Shown here: positions 33,689 through 42,664 of the stretch, in pieces
How the letters are laid out: each line of letters begins with the position of its first letter
Numbering within the stretch: position 1 is the stretch's first letter
NCBI RefSeq assembly: GCF_900105905.1
Contig: NZ_FNSV01000005.1
Coordinates: 6,510,001-6,574,000, forward strand
DNA length: 64,000 nucleotides
Direction of reading: 5' to 3'
From: Rhodococcus koreensis
GTDB lineage: Bacteria > Actinomycetota > Actinomycetes > Mycobacteriales > Mycobacteriaceae
Position numbers and translations under genes: made by a program
Notes under the pieces: model-generated
What the model saw: the letters and a program-made list of their open reading frames with translations, nothing else
The model's database searches: none
Told to the model about the DNA's origin: nothing

Positions 33689-34519
33689 ATGACAGGTCGA
33701 GTGAACGGAAGAGTCGTCCTGGTCACCGGTGCCGCACGCGGGATCGGCCGGGCGCAGGCACTGCGATTCGCACAGGAGGGCGCGGACGTCGTGGCCGTCG
33801 ACCTGTGCGGGCCGGTCGGCACGGTGGTGACGCCACCGGCGAGCCCGGAGGATCTCGAGGTGACCGCGAAACTGGTCCGGGACACGGGCCGCCGGATCGT
33901 GACTGCGCAGGTGGACGTGCGTGACGGAACGGCGCTCGCGGATGCGGTGACGGCGGCGGCCGCCGAACTGGGCGGGCTGGACTTCGTGTGCGCCACGGCG
34001 GGCATCACGTCCTCGGGCGCCGCGCTGGAGCTCGACTCCGAGACGTGGCAGACGATGCTCGACGTCAATCTGACGGGGGTGTGGCAGACGTGCAAGGCGG
34101 CGGCCCCGCACCTGATCGAGCGCGGCGGCGGGGCGATGGTCCTGACGAGTTCCATCGCCGGTCTGCGCGGTCTCGTCGGCGTCGCCCACTACACCGCGGC
34201 CAAGCACGGGGTGGTGGGACTGATGCGGTCGCTGGCCAAGGAACTCGCGCCGCACCGGGTGCGGGTCAACAGCGTGCATCCCACCAACGTCGACACGGAC
34301 ATGATCCAGAACGACATGGTGCGACGGGCGTTCCGGCCCGACCTCGAGCACCCCACCCGCGAAGAGTTCGCGGCGGCCGCGGTGACGATGAACATGCTGC
34401 CGATTCCCTGGATCGAACCGGTCGACGTGGCCAACGCCGCGCTGTTCCTGGCCTCGGACGAGGCGCGGTACATCACGGCGGTCGCCCTGCCGGTCGACGC
34501 GGGCAGCGTCAGCAGATGA
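33689..34519 (+). CDS. SDR, mycofactocin-coupled type (second copy)
   Basis: 276 residues, clearly paralogous to the preceding SDR: TGAARGIGRAQ, LTSSIAGLRG, YTAAK, and the subfamily insert NMLPIPWIEPVDVANAALFLASDEARYIT. Two bases separate it from the previous stop; the start ATG is at 33689, and the longer in-frame extension is discarded because it overlaps the first SDR. The pair may act on different hydroxyl positions of one substrate. A 16-bp direct repeat overlaps its end. Confidence 0.85.
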   Translation: MTGRVNGRVVLVTGAARGIGRAQALRFAQEGADVVAVDLCGPVGTVVTPPASPEDLEVTAKLVRDTGRRIVTAQVDVRDGTALADAVTAAAAELGGLDFVCATAGITSSGAALELDSETWQTMLDVNLTGVWQTCKAAAPHLIERGGGAMVLTSSIAGLRGLVGVAHYTAAKHGVVGLMRSLAKELAPHRVRVNSVHPTNVDTDMIQNDMVRRAFRPDLEHPTREEFAAAAVTMNMLPIPWIEPVDVANAALFLASDEARYITAVALPVDAGSVSR

Positions 34520-34539
34520 TTGTCGCGGGCAGCGTCAGC
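34498..34539. repeat. 16-bp direct repeat at the end of the SDR gene
   Basis: CGCGGGCAGCGTCAGC occurs at 34498-34513, inside the last codons of the SDR gene, and again at 34524-34539 just after its stop. It looks like a small local duplication. No function evident. Confidence 0.6.
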
Positions 34540-34585
34540 CGGTAACACTCAGTCGCGACGCCGGCCGAACCGGCGACCGGGATCG

Positions 34586-36085
34586 TCACCGACGAGGCGT
34601 TCGCCACGGCCGCCGGAACGGAGAACTCACATCCTTGTGGGGCGGAGCCGTGAATTCGGTCTGCACCGACGAGATGGCCTGCTGCGCCGGGCCCGACGGC
34701 GACCCGGTGCGGGGCAGGAACGTGGCCGCGACGAGCCCGACCAAGCCGACCGCCGCCAGGACGACCATGGCGAGCGCGTACGACCGCTCGGGGGTGGAGG
34801 TGATTCCGGCGACGAGGACAGTGCCGGCGATCGCGGCGCCGAGGGACGAGCCGAGATTCGACACGCTCCGTGACAGGCCGGAAATTTCGCCCTGCTGGTG
34901 CTCGCCGAAGGCCGACTGCACGATGTTGACCGACGGGGTGAGCATGACACCGAGACCCAGTCCGATCAGCAGCAGTCCCGGCGCGAACGCCCAGACGTTC
35001 GGGGTGCGACTCACCAGGGCCAGCAGCACGGTTGTCCCGCCGATCACGACGAGGAAGCCGGCGAGGATCAGGGTGCGCTGCGCGTGCCGCTTCGCGAACC
35101 GTTCGGCAGCGAGGGAGGCCGCCAGCAGACCGGCCGTTTCCGCGGTGAAGATGACGCCGGTCTCGACCGCGTCGTAGTCGCGCACGACCTGGAGGTAGGC
35201 CGCGACCACGAATGACACCCCGGTGAGCAGCAGCCACTGAGTGTTCTGGGTGACCAGGCCCAGATTGGAAGTGCGGTTGCGGAACAGCGCCGTCGACAGC
35301 ATCGGTTCCGTGCCGGCGCGTTCCTTGGCCCGCACCGAGCGTAAGAACCACACCAGCACCAGGGCGCCCGCAATGATGAGGGTGATCATCAACCAGGCGT
35401 TGTTGTCCGCGGCGAGGATTCCGGTGACGATCAGGACGAGGCCGACCGCCGAGAGGATCGCCCCGCCGGTGTCGAACGGACGTGTGCGGTCCGGCGGTAG
35501 CGGATCGGTGATGTTCCGCGCCAGCACCACGATGATCGCGATGACCAGGGCCTGGAACACGAATGCCGCCCGCCAGCTGATCGCCGAGGTGATGAGGCCG
35601 CCGATCAGCGGCCCGGCGGCCGCGCCGATGCCTCCCATCGCGCTGATCGCACCGAAGGCGCGGGCTCGCGAGGTGACCTCGGTGAACAACAGCGTGGTGA
35701 GGATGTAGACGGGTGGGATCAGCAGGGCCGTGCCCACTCCTTCGAGGATCGAATTGCCGAGGATGAGAATGCCCAGGCCGGGGGCTGCTGCGCTCATCAC
35801 GGCACCGACTCCGTAGATGACCAGGCCGACGGTGAAACAACGCTTCCGCCCGTACTTGTCGGTCAGCTTGCCGCCGGGGATCATCAGTGCCGCCATCACC
35901 AACAGGAAGATGGTGATCGCAACCTGCACACCTTGCACGCTGGTGTCCAGGTCTTCGCTGATGTCGTTGATCATCACGTTCATGTTGGAGCCGGCGAAGC
36001 TGCAGATGAACTGGGCCAGCGCCAGCGGGATCAGAACCCGGCGGAGAGCGGCCGAGCGGTGACCTGCCTCGTTTCGTGGAGCCAT
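34586..36085 (-). CDS. DHA2-family MFS multidrug-type exporter
   Basis: 499 residues, 14 predicted membrane helices, EmrB/QacA type. Motifs: ALMIPGGKLTDKYGRKRCF (loop 2-3), GIGAAAGPLIGGLITSAISWRAAF (motif C, antiporter), and a 40-residue polar C-terminal tail. ATG at 36085 is preferred over 36133, which lies inside an inverted repeat. Such antiporters expel drugs or metabolites in exchange for protons. Convergent with the steroid SDR genes; no regulator gene is adjacent. Confidence 0.88.
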   Translation of the reverse strand: MAPRNEAGHRSAALRRVLIPLALAQFICSFAGSNMNVMINDISEDLDTSVQGVQVAITIFLLVMAALMIPGGKLTDKYGRKRCFTVGLVIYGVGAVMSAAAPGLGILILGNSILEGVGTALLIPPVYILTTLLFTEVTSRARAFGAISAMGGIGAAAGPLIGGLITSAISWRAAFVFQALVIAIIVVLARNITDPLPPDRTRPFDTGGAILSAVGLVLIVTGILAADNNAWLMITLIIAGALVLVWFLRSVRAKERAGTEPMLSTALFRNRTSNLGLVTQNTQWLLLTGVSFVVAAYLQVVRDYDAVETGVIFTAETAGLLAASLAAERFAKRHAQRTLILAGFLVVIGGTTVLLALVSRTPNVWAFAPGLLLIGLGLGVMLTPSVNIVQSAFGEHQQGEISGLSRSVSNLGSSLGAAIAGTVLVAGITSTPERSYALAMVVLAAVGLVGLVAATFLPRTGSPSGPAQQAISSVQTEFTAPPHKDVSSPFRRPWRTPRR

Positions 36086-36126
36086 CTCGCACCTGTTCCG
36101 GGTTGGCGGCCGTGACTTCGTCTCCC

Positions 36127-36153
36127 GGCGCACAGCCTCATGCAGTGTGCGCC
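36127..36153. promoter_or_regulatory. Interrupted inverted repeat upstream of the exporter
   Basis: GGCGCACA (36127-36134) and TGTGCGCC (36146-36153), 8-bp perfect arms with an 11-base spacer, 41 bp upstream of the exporter ATG. Candidate operator or a leader hairpin. Confidence 0.4.
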
Positions 36154-36385
36154 TACGCGTGAATACGCGCCGTGCTCAGGGAATCAGACGTTGAGTGATG
36201 GAGTGATGTTACCGCCGGACGAGTTGGTCGGCCAGTGAAAGCGACGCCGGCGGCCCAGCGACCGTTGTTCCCGGGTTCGGCCCCGCAACAATGTTGCGGG
36301 GTGGTGAATTCACCTCCATTGCCTACTCGTTCGGAGGACACTTGCCCCGAAGGCCATTTCTCGCTCGTCCTGGGAAGGGAACTCC
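36154..36385. other. Intergenic region without recognised genes
   Basis: Divergent space between the exporter and the tiny ORF at 36386. Slightly lower GC than its surroundings. It presumably holds the promoter of the glycosidase operon, but no convincing -35/-10 pair could be picked by eye. Confidence 0.4.
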
Positions 36386-36511
36386 ATGTCCGAGGAGTTG
36401 TCGGTCAAACAAGTTGTGGCACAAGGGACCGCGATGGCTCTGGGCCGCGTCGAGGTCGAATCCGGCGGACCTTTCATGAGTGTCGCGACCGTGTCGATGA
36501 ACACCAAGTAA
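36386..36511 (+). CDS. Tiny ORF, 41 residues, before the glycosidase operon
   Basis: Reads MSEELSVKQVVAQGTAMALG at the start and ends SVATVSMNTK. GGAAGGGA lies five bases before the ATG, a better ribosome site than most genes here. No hydrophobic segment and no known family recognised. It ends 58 bp before the GH15 start. It may be a small regulator or stress protein, or a chance ORF. Confidence 0.4.
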   Translation: MSEELSVKQVVAQGTAMALGRVEVESGGPFMSVATVSMNTK

Positions 36512-36569
36512 ACAGTACGGCAACTCTTTTCGACCATGCAGGAAACATCTGAGGATGGGGAGATCGGTT

Positions 36570-38393
36570 ATGCGTATCGAGGATTACGGACTCATCGGAG
36601 ATCTACAGACAGCCGCTCTGGTGGGCCGCGATGGCGCCATCGACTGGCTGTGTCTGCCTCGCTTCGATTCCGCGTCGTGCTTCGCCGCCCTGGTCGGGGA
36701 CGAACGGCACGGCCGCTGGAGCCTGTCCCCGGTCGGCGAGGCGCGGGTCAGTGCTCGCCGCTACCGTCCGGGGACGCTGGTGCTCGAATCGGATTTCGAG
36801 ACCGCCGACGGCATGGTGCGCATCATCGACTTCATGCCGCGGCGCGGCGACGGTCCACCCCGGGTGATGCGAATCGTCCAAGGTGTGCGCGGCCGGGTGC
36901 CGATGAAGATGGAACTGGTGATTCGCCCCGACTACGGGACCATTGCCCCGTGGGTGGAGCCGGAACCGGACGGAATCCGCGCCACCGCAGGACCGGACGC
37001 CTTCCGCCTCTGCACACCCGTGCCCCTGCAGATCAACAAGGGGACGGTCGGCGCCAGGTTCGTCGTCACCGAGGGTGGCCGTGCCCGGTTCGCTCTGTGC
37101 TGGCACTCCTCCTTCGAAGACGCGCCGACGATGGAGGACGCCGACTCGGCGCTGGCCCGCACCGAGGCGTGGTGGCGAGAGTGGAGTGGGCGCTGCGTGT
37201 ACTCGGGCCCCTACCGCGATCAGGTGCTGACCTCCCTGATCGCGCTCAAGGCCATGACCTACGAAAAAACCGGCGGTATGGTCGCCGCGCCCACGACCTC
37301 CCTGCCCGAGGACGTCGGGGGAGTGCGCAACTGGGACTACCGCTACTGCTGGCTGCGTGACTCCGCGCTCGCCCTCGAGGCGTTGCTCGCCGCCGGGTAT
37401 ACCGACGAGGCGCTCGCCTTCCGGGATTTCCTCACGCGCGTCGGCACCGGCGATCCGACGAAGATTCAGATCATGTACGGAATCAGCGGGGAGCGGCGCC
37501 TCACCGAATTCGAACTCGTCGGCTTCCCCGGCTATGAAGACTCCCGGCCGGTCCGAGTCGGCAACGCGGCATCCGAGCAGTTCCAGCTCGACGTCTACGG
37601 CGAGGTCGTCGGCATGCTCTTCGCCGGTGCGGAGATCCTCGGCCGGATCGACCCCCGGCGGTGGCCGCGCTGGCAAAAGCTCATCGAGCACATCGAAACC
37701 ATTTGGCGCGAACCCGACGACGGCATCTGGGAGACCCGCGGGCCTCGCCGGCATTTCACCCACTCCAAAGTGATGGCCTGGGTGGTCTTCGACCGAGCCG
37801 TGCGCCTGGCCGAACGGTTCGAACTCCCTGCCCCCATCGAGCGTTGGAGGCAGGTACGCGACGAAATTCACCGCGACGTCTGCGCCCATGGGTTCGACAG
37901 GCAGCGAAACACTTTCACGCAGTATTACGGGTCCGAGGAGCTCGACGCGAGCGTGCTCACCATTCCGCTGGTCGGCTTCCTGCCCGGTTCGGATGCCCGC
38001 GTGAGCGGAACGATCGACGCGATCACCCGTGGGCTCGGCCGCGACGGGTTCGTCTCGCGCTACTCGACGGCGCAGACCGACGACGGATTGGCCGGCGACG
38101 AAGGGCAGTTCCTGGCATGCTCGTTCTGGTTGGTCAGCGCGCTGGCCTTGAACGGGCGGACCGAACACGCCCGGGCCCTGTTCGAGCGGCTCATTGCCCT
38201 GTGCAACGACCTGGGCCTGCTTGCGGAGGAGTACGACGTCCGCCGGCGCCGGCAGGTCGGCAACTTTCCCCAGGCGTTCAGCCATCTCACGCTCATCGGC
38301 GCGGCGTATGCCATTGCCGGTGCCGAAGGCGGCGCACAAGTGGCCGATTCCGATCCACTAGGTGTTTCGACGCGCAGGATGACACCGGCATGA
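36570..38393 (+). CDS. GH15 family glucoamylase/trehalase-like hydrolase
   Basis: 607 residues. N-terminal beta domain begins RIEDYGLIGDLQTAALVGRDGAIDWLCLPRFDS, standard for the actinobacterial GH15 group that includes mycobacterial trehalase. The (alpha/alpha)6 barrel contains GGVRNWDYRYCWLRDS, the conserved substrate loop, and the C-terminal AEEYD holds a likely catalytic Glu. Inverting hydrolysis of alpha-glucosidic bonds (trehalose or short maltodextrins). No signal peptide. GGGGAG precedes the ATG at 36570; the ATG at 36555 lacks spacing. First gene of a three-gene operon with ATGA overlaps. Confidence 0.9.
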   Translation: MRIEDYGLIGDLQTAALVGRDGAIDWLCLPRFDSASCFAALVGDERHGRWSLSPVGEARVSARRYRPGTLVLESDFETADGMVRIIDFMPRRGDGPPRVMRIVQGVRGRVPMKMELVIRPDYGTIAPWVEPEPDGIRATAGPDAFRLCTPVPLQINKGTVGARFVVTEGGRARFALCWHSSFEDAPTMEDADSALARTEAWWREWSGRCVYSGPYRDQVLTSLIALKAMTYEKTGGMVAAPTTSLPEDVGGVRNWDYRYCWLRDSALALEALLAAGYTDEALAFRDFLTRVGTGDPTKIQIMYGISGERRLTEFELVGFPGYEDSRPVRVGNAASEQFQLDVYGEVVGMLFAGAEILGRIDPRRWPRWQKLIEHIETIWREPDDGIWETRGPRRHFTHSKVMAWVVFDRAVRLAERFELPAPIERWRQVRDEIHRDVCAHGFDRQRNTFTQYYGSEELDASVLTIPLVGFLPGSDARVSGTIDAITRGLGRDGFVSRYSTAQTDDGLAGDEGQFLACSFWLVSALALNGRTEHARALFERLIALCNDLGLLAEEYDVRRRRQVGNFPQAFSHLTLIGAAYAIAGAEGGAQVADSDPLGVSTRRMTPA

Positions 38394-39919
38394 TCGTGAA
38401 TGTCACACACGAGGAAGGCGGGCCCGCGGCTTCGCGCTGGCGATCGGCGACTCATCCCTTCCTGTACGAGATCAACACCTGGCCGTGGTTGAACCGGTTG
38501 AGCACCGACACCGGTCGTCGCATCGACCTCGGGAGCGTGCCCGACGAGCACTGGGACGCCATCGCGGACCTCGGTTTCGACGCGGTGTGGCTGATGGGCG
38601 TATGGGAGCGCAGCCCGGCGGGTGTGACCATCGCGTTGGCCGACGGCGAACTCGTTTCCGCATTCGAGGCGACGCTCGACGACTACACACCGTCCGACGT
38701 CGTCGGATCGCCGTACTGCATCCGTGACTACGAGGTCGACTCGAATCTGGGCGGTCGGGCGGGTCTCGCGGCGGCGCGGGCAGCCCTCGCGAGGCGGGGA
38801 CTCGGCCTGATCCTGGACTTCGTCCCGAACCATGTGGCACCCGACCACCCCTGGACGACAACTCATCCCGAGCGTTTCGTCCAGGGCACCGCGGCGGATC
38901 TCCGACACGACGCCACGTCGTTCGTCGATGTCGCCGGCCGGGTGCTGGCCAACGGGCGGGATCCCTACTTCCCGGCGTGGCCCGATGTCGTGCAGCTCAA
39001 CGCCTTCTCCCCGGACCTGCGGTCGGCGGTGGTGGACACGCTCCGCCGGATCGCAGAGCAGTGCGACGGCGTCCGATGCGACATGGCGATGCTCATGATG
39101 AACGACACGTTCGGCCGAACGTGGGGCGCCCGGGCAGGCGACGCTCCCGCCGACGACTACTGGCCGACTGTGATTCCCGCGGTGCGCGAGAGCCATCCGA
39201 CGTTCCATTTCATCGCCGAAGCGTACTGGGACCTGGAGTGGGCGCTGCAACAGCAGGGCTTCGACTTCTGCTACGACAAGCGCCTCTACGACCGCCTGGT
39301 CCAGGGGGATGCCGAGCAGGTGGGCGGCCATCTCCTCGCCGACCGCGACTACCAGGAGAAGCTGGTGCGGTTCATCGAAAATCATGACGAGCCAAGGGCA
39401 GCGACGGTATTCGACCCGGCACGGGAGAACGCTGCAGCGGTGGCGACACTCACCCAGACCGGGGCGCGTCTCGTGCACGACGGCCAGATGGAGGGCCGAC
39501 GCGCACGGCTGCCGGTCTTCCTCGGGCGCTTCCCCACGGAGCCCGTCGACACCGACCGGTCCCTGTTCTACCGCTCGCTGCTGACGGCACTCGGCGACAA
39601 CACGTTCCGCACCGGCGTGTGGCAGCTGTGCGACCGCTCGGGCAGCCCTGGCAACGACCGCACCGAGGATCTGGTCGCGTGGTGCTGGGACGGCGACCGT
39701 CGATGGCTGGTCGTGGTGAACCTGGGCCCCGACACCGCGATCGGCTACGTGCGCGTGCCGTGGCACGACCTGCGCGGCGTGCCTTGCCGGCTCGTCGACC
39801 CCACCCACGACGCGGTCTTCGACCGTGCCGGCACCGACCTCTGCGACGGTCTGTACGTCGAGCTCGGTCCGTGGCAGTGGCACCTTTTCCGTATCGACTC
39901 CGCAGAGGAGCACACATGA
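38390..39919 (+). CDS. GH13 family alpha-amylase-type enzyme
   Basis: 509 residues. All four GH13 regions are visible: DFVPNH (I), GVRCDMAML with the nucleophile Asp (II), FIAEAYWDLEW with the acid/base Glu (III) and FIENHDEPRAA with the transition-state Asp (IV). No signal peptide, so it works on intracellular glucan, trehalose or maltose derivatives. ATG overlaps the GH15 stop (ATGA at 38390-38393); the long upstream frame is a shadow of GH15. A hydrolase or transglucosidase cannot be told apart by reading. Confidence 0.9.
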   Translation: MIVNVTHEEGGPAASRWRSATHPFLYEINTWPWLNRLSTDTGRRIDLGSVPDEHWDAIADLGFDAVWLMGVWERSPAGVTIALADGELVSAFEATLDDYTPSDVVGSPYCIRDYEVDSNLGGRAGLAAARAALARRGLGLILDFVPNHVAPDHPWTTTHPERFVQGTAADLRHDATSFVDVAGRVLANGRDPYFPAWPDVVQLNAFSPDLRSAVVDTLRRIAEQCDGVRCDMAMLMMNDTFGRTWGARAGDAPADDYWPTVIPAVRESHPTFHFIAEAYWDLEWALQQQGFDFCYDKRLYDRLVQGDAEQVGGHLLADRDYQEKLVRFIENHDEPRAATVFDPARENAAAVATLTQTGARLVHDGQMEGRRARLPVFLGRFPTEPVDTDRSLFYRSLLTALGDNTFRTGVWQLCDRSGSPGNDRTEDLVAWCWDGDRRWLVVVNLGPDTAIGYVRVPWHDLRGVPCRLVDPTHDAVFDRAGTDLCDGLYVELGPWQWHLFRIDSAEEHT

Positions 39920-42630
39920 GCAAGCATGCATCCGACGGACGCACCACGGCGGAACACGCCCGCCTCGCCGAGGCCACCGGCCGTGCCGAGGACGACCTGT
40001 TCGCGGCGAACCCGTGGTATGAGTGGGGTCCCTACCTGTCGGAGAGGGCGTGGGGCACCGTGCGCGAGGACTACAGCGACAGCGGCGACGCCTGGGAGTA
40101 TTTCCCCCACGACCACGCCCGTTCACGCGCCTACCGATGGAACGAGGACGGCATGGCCGGGCTGTCCGACATCCACCACGACCTGTGCCTGGCGCTCACG
40201 CTGTGGAACGGCGCCGATCCGATCCTCAAGGAACGGATGTTCGGTCTCACGGGCCCGCAGGGCAACCACGGTGAGGACGCCAAGGAGTACTGGTGGTACC
40301 TCGAGGGCCTTCCGAGTCACGCACTCCTGCAGTGGCGATACCACTATCCGCAGGCCGAGTTCCCCTATCAGCAGCTGGTCGACGAGAACGCACGCCGCGG
40401 CCGCGGCGAATTCGAGTTCGAACTGCTCGACACCGGGGTGTTCGACGACGGTCGCTTCTGGGTCGTCGACGTCACGTACGCGAAGGCCGGTCCCACCGAA
40501 GTGCTGGCCCGCATCACTGTCCGGAACCACGGACCCGAAGAGGCCGACATCGACGTCCTCCCCACGGCATGGTTCCGCAACACGTGGCGTTCGTCCGGGA
40601 GCGCCGAGATCCCCGGCCTGTCCCTCGACGGGGACGCCGTCGTCGTCGATCACCCGCGCCTGCGCGGCTATCGGCTCGAGGCGGCCCCCGCGAGCGACGG
40701 GACGCGGCCCGAACCCTTGTTCTGCGACAACGAAACCAACACCGCCCGGCTGTTCGGTGCGGCACCGATCACCCCGTTCCCGAAGGACGGCATCAACGAC
40801 CACATCGTCGCCGGCGCAGACACCGTCAACCCCGACCTACGGGGAACGAAGGCGGCGTGGCGCTATCACCTGACGGTTGCCGCCGGGGAAACCGTGGAGC
40901 TGCGACTGCGCCTGTGGCGGCCCGAGCCGACCGGCTCTGCACCACAATCGACGATATGGTCGACGACTGCGTTCGACAACGTCCTCGCCCGCCGGCACGC
41001 GGACGCCGACGAGTTCTACCGCACCCTCGCCCCGAGCGACATCGATCCCGAACGCATGCGGATCCTCCGGCAGTCGTGCGCCGGTCTGATCTGGAGCAAG
41101 CAGATGTACCCGTATCGGATGACGACCTGGCTCGACGGCGATCCCGCCGAACCGGCTCCACCGCCGGGACACCGCAGCGGTCGCAACACCGGGTGGCGGC
41201 ACCTCGACTCGTTCGACCTCCTGGCGATGCCCGACCCGTGGGAATACCCCTGGTTCGCCGCGTGGGACCTCGCATTCCACACGGTCCCCTGGGCACATCT
41301 CGATCCCGCCTTCGCCAAGTACCAGCTCATCGTGCTGCTCAAAGAGTGGTTCCTCCACCCCAACGGCGCCCTCCCCGCCTACGAATGGAGCTTCGACGAC
41401 GTGAACCCGCCGGTGCACGCCCTGGCCGCACTGCGGGTATTCCTCATCGACGGCGGTGAGGACGTCGAGTTCCTCGAACGTGTCTTCCAGAAACTCCTGC
41501 TCAACTTCACGTGGTGGCTCAACCGCCAGGACCCCGACGGGAACAACCTCATCGGCGGCGGCTTCCTCGGGCTCGACAACATCAGTCCCCTGGACCGCTC
41601 CCACCTCCCTCCGGGGGTACGGCTGGAACAGGCCGACGGGACGGGGTGGCTGGCCTATTACTCCGCCGCCATGCTCGTTCTCGCCCTGACCCTGGCCGAC
41701 GACAACGACGTCTACGAGGACATGGTCGTCAAGTTCCTGGAGCAGTTCGCGTTGATCACGGCGGCGCTCGACGAGTCGGGGCTGTACGACCCGAACGATG
41801 GATTCTTCTACGATCGGCTCGTCGACGCCGGTGGTAACGCCACGCCGATCCGGGTGCAGACTCTGGTCGGCGTGATACCGGTCCTGGTGGCTGTGTCTGT
41901 TCCCGAGCGCAATTCGGAACGGGCGCAACGGCTGAGCAAGCGCTTCGCTCGTATGGTGCGCGCGAAGGGAACGGGCTCGGATCAGTCGTGGCGGGTGCGG
42001 ACCGCCGACACCGAGCGCCGACTGCTGCTGTCGCTGCTGACGGAGCAGCAGCTTCGAACCGTGCTCGCGACACTCTTCGACGAGGACGCCTTCCTCTCAC
42101 CGCACGGGCTGCGCTCGCTGTCCAAGCAGTTCGAGTCGCCATACACCCTGCCGGGCACACCGGACGCGGTGATCGACTACCAGCCGGCCGAGTCCCGCAC
42201 TTCGATGTACGGCGGCAACTCGAACTGGCGGGGCCCCGTCTGGTTCCCCGTCAACTACCTCGTGATCCGGGCGTTGCTGCAGTACGCACAGTTCTTCGGT
42301 GACGACTTCACCATCGACTACCCCACCGGTTCGGGGCGACGCCTCACCCTCCGGCAGGTCGCCGACGACCTAGCCGACCGCCTCGTCGGCATCTGGCTGC
42401 CGGACGCCGAAGGGAACCGGCCGGTGAACGGCGGCGAGAAACTACTCCAGACCGACCCCGCATGGAAGTACAACCATCTGTTCTACGAGTACTTCCACGG
42501 CGACAACGGTGCCGGTCTCGGCGCGTCCCACCAAACCGGCTGGACTGCGCTTGTGGCCGATCTGATCCTCGACCCGCCCGGTCGTAGCGCATGGATCGTC
42601 GGATCCGACGCCAATCCTGCCGATCCGTGA
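39916..42630 (+). CDS. GH63 family glucosidase
   Basis: 904 residues, a very large cytoplasmic glycosidase of the GH63 type (processing-glucosidase-like, (alpha/alpha)6 barrel in the C-terminal two thirds). Visible: NPWYEWGPYLSERAWGTVREDY at the start, PWFAAWDLAFHTVPWAHLDPAFAKYQL, LPAYEWSFDDVNPPVHALA, and SMYGGNSNWRGPVWFPVNYL, blocks typical of bacterial GH63/mannosylglycerate-hydrolase-like proteins. Substrates in this family are alpha-glucosides such as glucosylglycerate. ATG overlaps the GH13 stop (39916-39919). No transporter is in the operon, so an endogenous glucoside is likely. Confidence 0.9.
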   Translation: MSKHASDGRTTAEHARLAEATGRAEDDLFAANPWYEWGPYLSERAWGTVREDYSDSGDAWEYFPHDHARSRAYRWNEDGMAGLSDIHHDLCLALTLWNGADPILKERMFGLTGPQGNHGEDAKEYWWYLEGLPSHALLQWRYHYPQAEFPYQQLVDENARRGRGEFEFELLDTGVFDDGRFWVVDVTYAKAGPTEVLARITVRNHGPEEADIDVLPTAWFRNTWRSSGSAEIPGLSLDGDAVVVDHPRLRGYRLEAAPASDGTRPEPLFCDNETNTARLFGAAPITPFPKDGINDHIVAGADTVNPDLRGTKAAWRYHLTVAAGETVELRLRLWRPEPTGSAPQSTIWSTTAFDNVLARRHADADEFYRTLAPSDIDPERMRILRQSCAGLIWSKQMYPYRMTTWLDGDPAEPAPPPGHRSGRNTGWRHLDSFDLLAMPDPWEYPWFAAWDLAFHTVPWAHLDPAFAKYQLIVLLKEWFLHPNGALPAYEWSFDDVNPPVHALAALRVFLIDGGEDVEFLERVFQKLLLNFTWWLNRQDPDGNNLIGGGFLGLDNISPLDRSHLPPGVRLEQADGTGWLAYYSAAMLVLALTLADDNDVYEDMVVKFLEQFALITAALDESGLYDPNDGFFYDRLVDAGGNATPIRVQTLVGVIPVLVAVSVPERNSERAQRLSKRFARMVRAKGTGSDQSWRVRTADTERRLLLSLLTEQQLRTVLATLFDEDAFLSPHGLRSLSKQFESPYTLPGTPDAVIDYQPAESRTSMYGGNSNWRGPVWFPVNYLVIRALLQYAQFFGDDFTIDYPTGSGRRLTLRQVADDLADRLVGIWLPDAEGNRPVNGGEKLLQTDPAWKYNHLFYEYFHGDNGAGLGASHQTGWTALVADLILDPPGRSAWIVGSDANPADP

Positions 42631-42664
42631 TAGAACAGGTGTCAGTTTCGGGGGTGGACGAAGG

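Noticed and set aside
37661-38389. Long plus-strand frame preceding the GH13 gene
   Set aside because: It is a shadow inside the GH15 gene with arginine/proline-rich composition; the GH13 start at 38390 overlaps the GH15 stop in the usual coupled way.
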